A stretch of DNA of 64,000 nucleotides from Phaseolus vulgaris (lineage: Eukaryota > Streptophyta > Magnoliopsida > Fabales > Fabaceae): contig NC_023749.2 of assembly GCF_000499845.2 (NCBI RefSeq), positions 25,475,321 to 25,539,320 on the forward strand, given 5' to 3'. A program made the translations under genes and the position numbers. The notes under the pieces are model-generated. The model was not told where the DNA came from, did no database searches, and saw nothing but the letters and a program-made list of their open reading frames with translations. This document shows, piece by piece, positions 43,212 through 54,344 of the stretch. Positions within the stretch are counted from its first letter, which is position 1. Every line of letters begins with the position of its first letter.

Positions 43212-43660
43212 CTCACTCTAAGGTGAGAAGGACTTTTTTTTGCCTGCACTTGCTTAAAGGCAAGGAGGACTTCTTCTGTTCTCACCTGCACTCGCTCAAA
43301 GGCGAGGAGGACTTTTTCTTGCTTACACTCACTCAAAGTCGAGGAGGACCTTTTCTTGCCTGCACTCGCTCAAAGTCGAGGAGGACTTTCTCTTGCCTGC
43401 AGTCGCTCAAAGTCGAGGAGGACTTTCTCTTGCCTGCACTCGCTCAAAGTCGAGGAGGACTTTTTCTCTTGCTTGCACTCGCTCAAAGTCGAGGAGGACT
43501 TTCTCTTTCTCGCCTTCGCTCGCTCAAGGGCGAGGAGGTATTTTTCTCTTTCTCGCATGCACTCGCTCGAGGGCGAGGAGGTCTTTTTCTCTTTCTCGCC
43601 TGCACTCGCTCGAGGGCGAGGAGGTCTTTTTCTCTTCTTGCCTCAAGACACACGAGAGCG
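43212..43660. repeat. tandem hairpin array 2a
   Basis: About eleven units related to 24116-24690. Stems vary but stay paired in several units: CTCAC/GTGAG (43212-43227), CTTGC/GCAAG (43249-43264), CTCGC/GCGAG. Later units have loop TCGAGG. Confidence 0.85.
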
Positions 43661-43679
43661 TTGAGGTCTTTAATTATCT

Positions 43680-43870
43680 CTGGTGCCTCCGATCGCCGAA
43701 AGACGATGAGGACTTTAAAACTTTGACTACTGTCGCCGATCGCCGAAAGACGATGGGGACTTTAAACTTTTAACTGATGCTGCCAATCGCCGAAAAGCGA
43801 TGGGGACTTTAACTTTTAACTGATGCCGCCAATCGCCGAAAAATGATGGGGACATTTAAAACTTTTTACT
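43680..43870. repeat. tandem hairpin array 2b
   Basis: Four units of the 'atcgccgaaagacgatgggg' type, matching 24715-25060 but fewer in number. Confidence 0.8.
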
Positions 43871-44111
43871 GAGAGCATGCGATATAACTTTGAACTTGCC
43901 TTAAATCACGCACGAGTGATAAGGTCTTTTTTCGATTCTAAAAACTTTCAACATAAAAGGCATGCAAACTCAGAAACTTAAGCTTGGAAACTCTTCTTTA
44001 TTGGGTGGCCTCATTAAAAACCCTCCTTAGGGAAAAAAAGAGTGCCCCCTTCAAAACTGTTTTAACAGAAAGCTTGTAAACCTCTTCGTGTTCGTTTTTA
44101 CTTACAAAGCT
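43871..44111. other. spacer between hairpin array and pol end
   Basis: Non-coding, near-identical to 25050-25282. It includes a paired CCTTAAATCAC / GTGATAAGG element near 43900-43925. Confidence 0.55.
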
Positions 44112-45348
44112 TTAACTGTAATATAACTTGAGGTGTGTGGCGTTCCAGGTGCGAGGAATCGCCCCTCCTTCTAACGTCTCTAAGCGGTAGGCGCCGTTCC
44201 CGAGCACCTCGGTTATTCTGAACGGTCCCGTCCACTTAGGCGATAACTTGTTCTCCATCTCGTACTGATGGGCCTTCCTCATCACCTGGTCGCCCTCTCT
44301 AAACTGCCTTGGCATTACCCTGGAGTTGTATCTTCGTTCAATCCTCCTTTTTACTGCATCGGCTTTTACTCTTGCCTCCTCCCTGACCTCGTCCAGTAAA
44401 TCCAAATTCAACCTTCTTTCTTCATTCGAGTCTTCCGCCACAAAGTTCTGGAATCATTGCATCACATCCATAAACCAAGCTAAACGGGGTCTCGTGGGTT
44501 CCTGACTGCTCAGTGGTATGGTACACCCAAACTATGCGGGGTACCTCTTCAGCCCACGATCCCTTAGCTTTCTCCAGCCTTCTCTTTAAACCTCTCAGCA
44601 ACACCCGATTGGCAGACTCTACTTGGCCATTTGTTTGTGGGTGCTCGACGGATGCAAACACCTGTTGTATTCCCACCTCTTCGCACAACTTCTTCAATAG
44701 GTGACTTGCAAACTGAGTCCCATTGTCCGACACCAGGCGCTTAGGCACACCAAACCGGCACACGATGTTCTTCCATACAAAGCTTTCGATCTTGTGTGCG
44801 GTGATCTGGGCTACTGGCTCCGCTTCGATCCACTTGGTGAAGTATTCAATCGCCACCACCAAGTACTTCATCTACCTGACCTCCAATGGGAAAGGTCCCA
44901 GAATGTCAATTCCCCAAGTATGAAACGGCCATAGGCTGTAAATTGACTTTAACTCTTCTGGAGACGCCTTGTGCCAATCGGCGTGCTGCTGACATTGCTT
45001 GCAACACTGTGCATACTTCTTGCAGTCCTCCCTCATCGTTGGCCAGTAATAACCTGCACGGAGAGTTCTTGCAGCCAGAGCTCGTCCCCCGACGTGACTC
45101 CCACATATACCTTCATGGAGCTCGGCCATAATTCTAGTGCATTTTTCTCCGTGCACGCATTCTAGGAGTGGGTGTGTGAACCCAAACCTGTACAACTCAC
45201 CATCGATCATGGTGAACTTGCTGGAGTTCTTCTTTATCTTCCTAGCCTCCGTCGGATCCATCGGGAGAAGGCCATCTGCCAGGCAGCGCTGGTATTGCGT
45301 TATCCATGTGTCTGGTTTATGCGTAGCGCAGATCTGCGTCATGTTCAC
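44112..45348 (-). pseudogene. integrase of minus-strand Tat element
   Basis: Reading leftward from 45348: the HHCC zinc region (HEGICGSHVGG...CCKQCQQH), then a TAG at about 44874-44872 where Gln precedes MKYLVVAIEYF. The catalytic core (44871-44422) follows with VSDNGTQF and HPQTNGQVES, then a frameshift at about 44430 and a C-terminal domain (WTGPFRITEVLGNGAYRLETL) ending at the TAA 44114-44112. The stop lies at almost the same place as the frameshift in the plus-strand element at 34665. Confidence 0.85.
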
Positions 45349-47288
45349 CCTCTCCCCTCAACATGCTCTTATTCTCGGCGATCTCAAGGTCTCCTGGGTC
45401 AAGGACCTGTGACTCCTCGCCGCTTTCTCCGTCAACTTGCTTATCTGAAGAACCAGGTGGTCTACCACAAACGCTCTAGGCGTCTTCAGAGTTTCTTGGA
45501 TAACTGTCCTCTGCCTACCCCCCTTGCCCAAACTGGCGAGCTTGGCTAGCAAGTCAGCTCGGGCATTTTGCTCTCTGGGCACATGCACTACTTCAAATGA
45601 GACAAAGGAACTCTTCAACTCCTGCACATACTCCAAGTAAGCCGCCATTTGTGGATCCTTGGCCTGGAACTCGCCTGTTACTTGTCCCGTGACTAACAAT
45701 GAGTCACTCTTGGCCATCAACACCCTAGCCCCCATCTCCTCAGCCAACAAAATTCTGGCGATCAACGCCTCATATTCTGCTTGATTGTTGCTAGCTTTGA
45801 AGGCAAACCTCTGGGACTATTCTATCAGCACGCCGTTGGGCCCTTCTAGAATGACTCCAGCACCGCTACCCTGCTGGTTAGACGATCCGTCCACCGAAAG
45901 CACCCAACAAAAATCGTCCCCTCAACTCGCGCTACTTCCGACGAGAGCTCGACCACGAAATCAGCGAAAATCTGCCCCTTGAGTGGTCCTCGGGGCTCGT
46001 ATTTGATGTCGAACTCCGACAGCTCCACCGCCCACTTCACCATTCTCCCAGCTACATCAGGCTTCTTCAAGACTTTCTTGATAGGCAAGTCAGTCATCAC
46101 CAGCACTGTAAAACTGTGGAAATAGTGGCACAACCTCCTCGCTGAAAATACTACAGCCAGCGCAGCTTTCTCCAAGGCCTGATACCTTACTTCTGGGCCT
46201 TGCAACACCTTGCTGACGAAATAAATAGGCTTCTGGGCCTGATCTTGATCTTGGGCGAGCACCGCACTCACCGCCCTCTCTGTTACAGCAAAATACAACC
46301 TGAGAGGGGTTCCCACCAAAGGTCTGCACAAAACCGGCGGGCTCGCCAGGTACTCTTTAAGCTTTACGAACGCTTCTTCGCATTCCTTCGACTAGACAAA
46401 CTTGTTGTTTCGCCTCAGGCATTGGAAATACGGATGGCCCTTCTCTCCACTAGCTGACACGAAACGAGACAGGGCGGCCATCCGACCTGTAAGCTGCTGC
46501 ACTTCCTTCACGGTAGCCGGGCTCCTCATCGCCAAGATGGCAGCACACTTATCAGGATTTGCCTCTATTCCTCTTTCAGTTAAAAGGAAACCCAAGAACT
46601 TCCCCGCCTCCACGCCAAAAATGCACTTCTCGGGGTTTAGCTTTAATCTGAACTTGGCAATCGTGGTAAACAGCTCCTCCAGATCTGAGACGTGCTTGCT
46701 TTTCTCTAACGAGGTCACGACCATATCATCTACGTACGCTTGCACATTCCTTCCCAGCATCGGTGCAAGTACCTTATCCATCAACCTTTGGTACGTGGCC
46801 CCCGCGTTCTTCAGCCTGAAGGGCATCACCTTGTAACAGTAGCACGATCTCTCAGTCATGAAGGCAGTTTTCTCTTCATCCATGGGATGCATCTTTATCT
46901 GGTTGTACCCCGAGAAGGCGTCCAGAAAACTCAGCAACTTGCACCCTGCTGCGCTGTCAACCAGGGCATCTATGCTTGGCAAAGGGTATGAATCCTTTGG
47001 ACAAGCCTTGTTCAAGTCAGTGAATTCGACGCACATGCGCCACTTCCCGTTGCTCTTCTTCACCAGTACGACATTCGCTAACCATTCAGGGTACTGGACC
47101 TCCCTGATATGGCCTGCGGCGAGGAGCTTCCGCGTTTCATCCCTAATCGCCTGTCTCCTCTCTTCATTAAACTTCCTTCTTCTCTGTCGCACTGGTCTGA
47201 CCAGTGTGTCCATTGCCAAATGGTGACACAAGAAGTCGGGGTCAATTCCCGGCATGTCTGAAGCAGACCATGCAAAAGCATCCAGATG
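45349..47288 (-). pseudogene. reverse transcriptase and dual RNase H
   Basis: RT occupies 47255-46392 with intact VLVKKSNGKWRMCVEF, FLDAFSGYNQI and YVDDMVV. A TGG-to-TAG change near 46392 stops it in the connection region. The first RNase H continues to about 45900, with VTERAVSAVLAQ as in the 28852 element. A frameshift near 45880 precedes the second RNase H (to 45358) with AEYEALIA region damage and KSDSLLV and ARADLLAKLAS present. Overall similarity to 32240-34010 is high, but the gene is broken at several points. Confidence 0.85.
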
Positions 47289-48066
47289 TCATTCTATCAC
47301 CTTGGCGATCTGGTCTTGGAGCTCACCTTCCAAAGATCTTCCCAACTTGAAGACCTTGCCCCCGATCTCCCTCTCGAGCCACTCCTCAACGGGTTTGGGT
47401 CTGGTTTCCCTGGCGATCACCGCTCTGGCGATTCCCGACTCCCTCGCTTCCTCTGGGCGGTTTCTCGCTTCTTCTTCCCGTCCGGCGCTCTTTCCCTCAA
47501 CCTCGACGTCTATCATGGTGACATCGCCTCCGGCGGCCACTTCCATCGCCGCATCAACAACTCGCCATTTTGTTGGCCTGGGCTTCACACCGGGAGGCGG
47601 CGTCGTGGTGATGTAACTTACTAACCTTTTATTCTTGAGGTTATTATCATAGCACTTCTTCGCCTCCTTCTGGTCAGATCTGATGGTGATCACCACCCCC
47701 TCCATTGATGGTAACTTAACCTTCATGTGCCTGGTTGAGGGCACAACTCCTATTCTGTTGAGGGTTGGCCTTCCCAACAGAATGTTATACGCTGAGGGGG
47801 CGTTCACAACGAGGTACTTGATCTTCTCCGTCCTCGAGGCCACCTCATCCGTGAACGTTGTTCTCAGCTCAATGTACCCCCTGACCTCCACCTGGTCGCC
47901 AGCGAACCCATATAAGACGTTTGGCTTTGGTCCTAACACCTTGTCGCCAACTTTCTCAGGCGCTTTAAGCCTGGCTGCTATGTTGGGAATGGCGATCAAA
48001 TCCGCCAACCCCATGAGAAACTTGTACCTTGTTGGGCGATTGAACTCCTTGGGGCGCCCTGGGCCC
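47289..48066 (-). pseudogene. gag C-terminus and protease region, internal deletion
   Basis: Continues the gag frame from 54345 after the nested insertions: NRPTRYKFLMGLADLIAIPN. At about 47915 the sequence jumps from KVLGPKPNV to LYGFAGDQVEV. Compared with 31135-31650, this removes about 170 codons with the zinc knuckle and the protease active site, without shifting the frame. The stop at 47289-47287 replaces an Arg codon before HLDAFAW. The empty site of the two insertions restores the frame exactly (6281 bases removed, 750 left between the two reading-frame starts). Confidence 0.8.
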
Positions 48067-48070
48067 CACT

Positions 48071-49079
48071 TGATGTGATTCCAATAGCCACATAGAACAA
48101 GATTCTTGACATTTTTAGGAATCACCTTGAGCTGGAAAATATAGAGGCACTTTTCTTAGAGTTGGATCATGGTTCTAAGACAAGAACTCACCAATTACTA
48201 GTACCAAATCCCAAACTCATTTGGATGAACCAAATATTGTCAAATTGAATCAACAAAGGAATTAAAATTGAAAAGACCGAACATAAATAAACCAATACTC
48301 AATTGAACCGAACAGAATTAAGAAACAAAACAGAATATAGGTGCTGGAAAATGGAAGAACCGAAACTAAAACAACTCAAAACACAAGGCAACATGAACAA
48401 TTGAAGAAGAAGAAAGGAAGGAGAAGAGAATGCTCATGAAGATGGAAGGAGGATGGATGATCTCGCCACTAGAAGTGTGGAATGCTCCTAGATGAGAGTG
48501 ATGCCGCCACTTGAGGACTCCATGGATCCATCAAGATAAGACTAGGGAAGAAGGCTCCAAAAGCTCTCCAAAAGTCACTCAAAATTTGAGTATAGTTTTC
48601 TTAGATTAATTCCAATCTGAATTTTACAAAGAGAGCACATCTATTTATAGCCTAAGGTGCTGAAATGTAAGCTACACAAATTCAAAAAAAACTCCCTCCC
48701 AAAAAGCTTCTAAAATTTGCGCCTAAAACAAGGCATGAGGAAGGTGTGATCCTTTCTCTCACTTTGGCACCTCCTTATTTACTCCTACACCTATCTACTA
48801 ATACACCCCCCTAAGACTCTTAACTAAAGACTAAAAGATGCTTTAACAATAGAGGTTTCTAATGTTTCCCTCTAAGCACCTTTCTAAACAATATTTATTT
48901 AAAACTTGGCCTTGCCCTTCATGGGATGGTCTTTGGGCTTTTGTGGGCTTTGGCCTTCTTGGGCTTGGGCTTGGGCTTGGGCTTTATCTTTTGCAAAGAT
49001 TAACAAGAAAAACTTTAAATGTGAAGGCGAATGATCTTGTTCTTTATTATAAAAAGCCACCTTTAGTTGATTCTCATCA
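48071..49079 (-). repeat. 3' LTR of the 5.4-kb element
   Basis: 1009 bp; in its own orientation TGATGAGAATC...AATCACATCA. Its TATA region reads CTATAAATAG (near 48640). A GCCCAAGCCCAAGCCC hexanucleotide run lies near 48960-48980. Confidence 0.92.
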
Positions 49080-51160
49080 TACTCCCCGAGTTGGAGAGAA
49101 TTCGCCCACGAATTCTGAATCCCTGCATATAACAAAGTCAGTGTACTTTTACAATCAAAAGAGTAAGAAAAAGGAATACATGACTGAGTAGAGGGAATCA
49201 AAGGGATTGCAGAAAAGGAGGTCCTATGAATCAACCAAGTTGGAAAAATTTGTTTGGGAATGATGATATTTTTTGGAAAAAGACCTCTTAAATGGTGAAA
49301 CCCATTAGGAGGTATGAAAAAATCATCCCTAACATATTTTAACCAAGGTGGTGTTGAAATAGGAACCTTGGGTAATGAAAAAGATAAAGAAGAAGAAGAC
49401 CTTGGAGGGTCCATTTGAGGTATAGCACGAGTCAACATGATGGATTTAGAGGAGAAAATGGTGTGACTCGGTGTAGTACTTACTTCTTTTTCTTTCTCAT
49501 TTTCTCTTTTAGTTTTCATTTTTATTTGGTCCTCATGAACCTCTTTGGGAGAGAGGGGTTTTAATATAACCTTGCGCCCTAGGAAGGAAAAAGACATTGT
49601 ATTGGATAGGCCATCATGTAAAACATGTCTATCATATTGCCAAGGCCTTCCTAAAAGAAGATGAGAAGCTTCCATGGGCACAACATCACATAAAACTTCA
49701 TCTTTATACTTTCCTATAGCGAAGTTAATGAGGACTTGTTTATTCACCATGATTTCACCTACTTCACTATGCCATTGTAATTTGTAGGGCTTGGTATGAG
49801 AGATAGTGGGTAAGGCTAACTTCTCCACAACTCTTGTACTAGCCACATTAGTGCAACTTCCCCCATCAATAATCAAGGAACATAACTTGTTGTTGATAAG
49901 ACATCGGGTGTGAAAAATATTTTCTCTTTGAGTATCATTCAAAGATTTTGGAATTGTGCCCAACATACGTCTTACCATCAATAAGTCACCTTCACAAGGA
50001 CTTTCACTCTCATTTTCACTTGATGGTCTAGAAGGTGAAGAATGCCTAGGTGAAGTGGAATCATGCTCACTAACTACAATGCCTTCATGCATGTACATAC
50101 TTCTTTTAGAAGGGCAATTAGCAGCAATGTGACCATATCCCAAACATTTAAAACACTTTTGACTAGACGATTTAATTGGGGATTTAGGCCTAGAAGTAGA
50201 TGGCGTAGGATCCTTGGGTTTGAAAGAAGAATCTTTGGAAGGATGTTTAGAAAAAGAATTTTTGGTTCTCCAAGACTTGGAGTAGTATCCATCATTGGAA
50301 GCATTTTTGAAAGAGTTTTTCTTAGCAAGTTGGGCTTCCACCTTCATTGCAAGATGAACTAAAGAGCCCAATGATGAATACTCGTGTAACTCAACAAAGT
50401 CTTGAATATCCTTCCTAAGACCACTCACAAACCTAGCAATCATAGCTTCCTCACTTTCCTCTAATTCAATTTTAAGCACAAGCGTTTCTAGCTCTTTATA
50501 ATATTCATCCACATTTAGCGTGCCTTGTTGAAACCGTTGGAGTCTCAACATGAGGTCTTTCCTAAAATGTGGGGGCACAAATCTAGCACGCATTTGATCC
50601 TTTAAAGAGTTCCAAGAGTCCACGGGAGGACCCTTGTGATAGATAATGTCCTTTACAATTCCATGCCACCATTTCATGGCATAATCACTAAACTCTAGGG
50701 TGGCTAGCTTAAGCTTATGCTCATCTTGGATCTCATGGATCTCAAATATTTGTTCACACTTAGCCTCCCAATCTAAATATACATTAGGATCACTTGAGCC
50801 ATTGAAACAAGGAAGCTTGACCGAAGGTAGCCTAGCCTTTGCATCTTGGTAGTAGCCATTGCCATAGTGAGGTCTCTCCCCTTGGTTGTGATGTCTATGT
50901 CCAAGGAATTGGGGTGGAGTTCTCCTTCTCCTATGGTCATCTTCACGGCCAACATCATTTGAAGAAGCTCTTGAAGATGGTCTATGAGAATGACGTCCAT
51001 CATGGATAGAAGGAGATGGTCTAGCTTGTTGGACCTCCATCTTTTGCATTTTCTCCTCCAACCGTCTAATGGTTCTTTGAGCTTCATGTAATTCACCAAG
51101 GATTGAAGCTTTGGAAGGAGAATTCTGCTTGTAGGATGCATCACTTGAAAATCCAGCCAT
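48899..51160 (-). CDS. gag-protease protein running into the LTR
   Basis: 753 codons from ATG 51160. The N-terminal region has a short coiled coil (ILGELHEAQRTIRRLEEKMQ), then the retrotransposon gag domain (YLDWEAKCEQIFEIHEI to WNSLKDQMRARFVPP, about residues 125-220). The zinc knuckle CFKCLGYGHIAANC is near residue 336, and the protease-like LIIDGGSCTNVAS near residue 430, followed by LLLGRPWQYDRHVLHDG. The remaining 200 residues have no known domain. The last 60 codons lie inside the 3' LTR and end in an AQAQAQ run. No polymerase follows; the element must use another element's enzymes. The open frame and fresh LTRs suggest a recently functional gene. Confidence 0.85.
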   Translation of the reverse strand: MAGFSSDASYKQNSPSKASILGELHEAQRTIRRLEEKMQKMEVQQARPSPSIHDGRHSHRPSSRASSNDVGREDDHRRRRTPPQFLGHRHHNQGERPHYGNGYYQDAKARLPSVKLPCFNGSSDPNVYLDWEAKCEQIFEIHEIQDEHKLKLATLEFSDYAMKWWHGIVKDIIYHKGPPVDSWNSLKDQMRARFVPPHFRKDLMLRLQRFQQGTLNVDEYYKELETLVLKIELEESEEAMIARFVSGLRKDIQDFVELHEYSSLGSLVHLAMKVEAQLAKKNSFKNASNDGYYSKSWRTKNSFSKHPSKDSSFKPKDPTPSTSRPKSPIKSSSQKCFKCLGYGHIAANCPSKRSMYMHEGIVVSEHDSTSPRHSSPSRPSSENESESPCEGDLLMVRRMLGTIPKSLNDTQRENIFHTRCLINNKLCSLIIDGGSCTNVASTRVVEKLALPTISHTKPYKLQWHSEVGEIMVNKQVLINFAIGKYKDEVLCDVVPMEASHLLLGRPWQYDRHVLHDGLSNTMSFSFLGRKVILKPLSPKEVHEDQIKMKTKRENEKEKEVSTTPSHTIFSSKSIMLTRAIPQMDPPRSSSSLSFSLPKVPISTPPWLKYVRDDFFIPPNGFHHLRGLFPKNIIIPKQIFPTWLIHRTSFSAIPLIPSTQSCIPFSYSFDCKSTLTLLYAGIQNSWANSLQLGEYDENQLKVAFYNKEQDHSPSHLKFFLLIFAKDKAQAQAQAQEGQSPQKPKDHPMKGKAKF

Positions 51161-52483
51161 TTGTAATTAAAAAACAGCAAACACACAAAAACAGCAAACA
51201 AGTTAAAAATTAGCAAAAACAGTGAGCTTTGGCAATGAAACTGCCGAAGTGAAATGAAGCTGAAAAAAGAGATCACTCTCAAAGAAACAATGTTCTTGCA
51301 CCAATCTGATCTTGAGGCCTTGGAATCCTCAAATGAAATATGTCAAAGCAAGCACACCAATCTTAAGAGCAAACCACCACAAAACCAAAGAAACAATAAA
51401 GACAAACAAGAAAAGGTATAAGCAAGGAAAGGTAATTGCAAAAGGAATACTATATGTAAGACAAACTCAAAGAGTAAGAATGAAAGACAATCAAGAAAAT
51501 AAAGAACTCAATGAGAAAAGTAGGCACACAAAAGAATACCTAAGGAAAAGCACTAGAGTAGATGAAGAAAACAAAAAATTTAGCTACTGGAAATTTTTTT
51601 TTATGCAAACTGTGTTTGATATTCACTGATTTAACTGGAACGTTGTAGAGCGAACTGGATTATGAAATTTATACCACAGAAACTTCAAGATGTTAACTCA
51701 AAAATGGCACTGGAATCAATTAAAAACAGTAAGCCAATTGAGAGAAATAAATTTTTTAAAATCACTGCCAGATTACCGTATTTTTTTCGGCAGGAATGTA
51801 CACTTTTTTTATTTTATTTATCATTTTTTGTGTACTTCATATTTTTGAATGATTCTTTTTTCTATTCTTTTCTAACACTTTGAATATCTCAAATCCAGAA
51901 TTTCAGAATTTTACAGTACGTAAATCAGTTGCAATAAGGAAAAACAGTAAGCACTTTTTCAAAAACAGAGGAATCCTAATAGGAATAAAAAACAGGATGA
52001 TGAACTAGCAAAGACATAATAGAAAATGATGTATTGGAACTTGTATAGGTCTAGAATACAAGTATGAACTCAAATCTAAAAAGAAAATGCACAAAGGATC
52101 AACATCAAATCAGAAAATTATATGACACCAAAGCAAGAAACAATCAAAACAATAAAAGTACTACTTAGAAGTAATGACATATATGGAATAACATGACTAA
52201 GACAAAACTTGACATGATTCAAAAATTAAAAGACACATCACAAATTGTAACAAGTGAAAGGAAGCTTAAGGTAAACTCTAGGAAGGATAATGCCATTCCA
52301 AAAGAGCAACCATACTCATAAGAATTATGAGTGCCATAAACCTTTCCACAAACACTTGGAGCAAAAGAAAAACAGCAAGAATACTCAATTAAAATTCTAA
52401 AACAGAAACTTAAATTGCAAGAAATTAAAGAGCTCTTGAAATAAAGTGCACACAACTCAACAATTAAACAAGAATGAACCTAA
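51161..52483 (-). other. leader of the 5.4-kb element
   Basis: A-rich (plus strand), 1.3 kb, no supported ORF. Probably untranslated leader and packaging region. Confidence 0.5.
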
Positions 52484-52499
52484 GACTCATGATACCACA
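52484..52499 (-). other. primer binding site
   Basis: The reverse complement TGTGGTATCATGAGTC follows the 5' LTR. TGGTATCA agrees with an initiator-tRNA-Met primer, with divergence after it. Confidence 0.7.
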
Positions 52500-53510
52500 T
52501 GATGTGATTCCAATAGCCACATAGAACAAGATTCTTGACATTTTTAGGAATCACCTTGAGCTGGAAAATATAGAGGCACTTTTCTTAGAGTTGGATCATG
52601 GTTCTAAGACAAGAACTCACCAATTACTAGTACCAAATCCCAAACTCATTTGGATGAACCAAATATTGTCAAATTGAATCAACAAAGGAATTAAAATTGA
52701 AAAGACCGAACATAAATAAACCAATACTCAATTGAACCGAACAGAATTAAGAAACAAAACAGAATATAGGTGCTGGAAAATGGAAGAACCGAAACTAAAA
52801 CAACTCAAAACACAAGGCAACATGAACAATTGAAGAAGAAGAAAGGAAGGAGAAGAGAATGCTCATGAAGATGGAAGGAGGATGGATGATCTCGCCACTA
52901 GAAGTGTGGAATGCTCCTAGATGAGAGTGATGCCGCCACTTGAGGACTCCATGGATCCATCAAGATAAGACTAGGGAAGAAGGCTCCAAAAGCTCTCCAA
53001 AGGTCACTCAAAATTTGAGTATAGTTTTCTTAGATTAATTCCAATCTGAATTTTACAAAGAGAGCACATCATTTTATAGCCTAAGGTGCTGAAATGTAAG
53101 CTACACAAATTCAAAAAAAAACTCCCTCCCAAAAAGCTTCTAAAATTTGCGCCTAAAACAAGGCATGAGGAAGGTGTGATCCTTTCTCTCACTTTGGCAC
53201 CTCCTTATTTACTCCTACACCTATCTACTAATACACCCCCCCTAAGACTCTTAACTAAAGACTAAAAGATGCTTTAACAATAGAGGTTTCTAATGTTTCC
53301 CTCTAAGCACCTTTCTAAACAATATTTATTTAAAACTTGGCCTTGCCCTTCATGGGATGGTCTTTGGGCTTTTGTGGGCTTTGGCCTTCTTGGGCTTGGG
53401 CTTGGGCTTGGGCTTTATCTTTTGCAAAGATTAACAAGAAAAACTTTAAATGTGAAGGCGAATGATCTTGTTCTTTATTATAAAAAGCCACCTTTAGTTG
53501 ATTCTCATCA
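52500..53510 (-). repeat. 5' LTR of the 5.4-kb element
   Basis: 1011 bp, the same ends as 48071-49079. By eye it differs by a couple of substitutions and single-base run-length changes. One difference lies in the TATA region (CTATAAAATG here). Confidence 0.92.
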
Positions 53511-53511
53511 C

Positions 53512-54344
53512 CACTAGTGCAGAAACATAAAACAAATGCGGTTGTTTTGAATTTATAAATGCGGTTTTATAACCGCATTTGATCAACACGCACTTGTAAA
53601 TCAAGAAATATAAATGCGGCTATATAGCCGCATTTATAAATACCATTTACAAGTGCGGTTATTTGCTTTAACCGCACTTGTATATGCGGAATCATTAAAA
53701 AAAATTAAAAATTTTAAAACATCGTCAATCTTGTGTGAAGCCAAGATTGATGAAGAGTCACGGGAGCGAACAACGGTGGCGGCAGCAGAAGCGACGACGG
53801 ACAGGGAAGCAACAACGGAGCAAACCAAAAAATCCACAAGAAACCACGAAGACAATGAACGAGTGCTTCGAGACCACTAATGCAAGGAAAAAAACATATA
53901 TAAGAAAAACGAAAAACATTTATGCATATATTTGTGAAGATGAAGAGGAAAAAAGAGAGTTCAAGAAACTTACATTGCACAAATGGAATGCAGATGCAGT
54001 AGAAGGAGACGAACTCAGAGTGCAAACGCGAAACGAAGGCAAAGACGAGAAATAAAGTTTGAAATTGTGTGTGGCGCGCTTCAAAATTTAAGGTAAAAAA
54101 GGATTTACGAATGCGGTTAAAGGTAAAACCGCATTCGTAAATCAAAGAATTTTGATTTACGAATGCGGTTATTCAAATAACCGCATTCGTAAATCAAGCG
54201 CTTTGATTTACAAGTGCGGTTATTCAAATAACCGCATTCGTAAATCAAAATAATTTCAAAAATGCCACCGCGTTTTTTTCGAAAGCGGGTAGCACAAAAG
54301 CCGCACTAAATAAAGCGTATCCTTTTCTTCTTTTTGCACTAGTG
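53512..54344. mobile_element. CACTA-type DNA transposon, non-autonomous
   Basis: 833 bp with ends CACTAGTGCAGAAAC and, inverted, CACTAGTGCAAAAAG. The 3-bp duplication CCC lies at 48064-48066 and 54345-54347, now split by the 5.4-kb element. Subterminal regions are full of inverted copies of 'aaatgcggtta' and 'acgaatgcggttatt'. No transposase is encoded; the 106-codon frame at 53735 is low-complexity. It would need a CACTA (En/Spm-type) transposase in trans. Confidence 0.9.

Larger units (their letters stand above)
48071..53510 (-). mobile_element. 5.4-kb gag-protease LTR retrotransposon, complete
   Basis: LTRs 48071-49079 and 52500-53510 are nearly identical, so the insertion is recent. The flanking 5-bp duplication is CCACT (48066-48070, 53511-53515), made of the last base of the CACTA duplication plus the first four bases of the CACTA element. 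On the minus strand a primer site follows the 5' LTR and one long gag-protease frame runs into the 3' LTR. No RT or integrase exists anywhere inside. Confidence 0.92.

Noticed and set aside
53735..54055. 106-codon frame inside the CACTA element
   Set aside because: Lys/Glu/Arg-rich, with no transposase motif; likely chance in a non-autonomous element.
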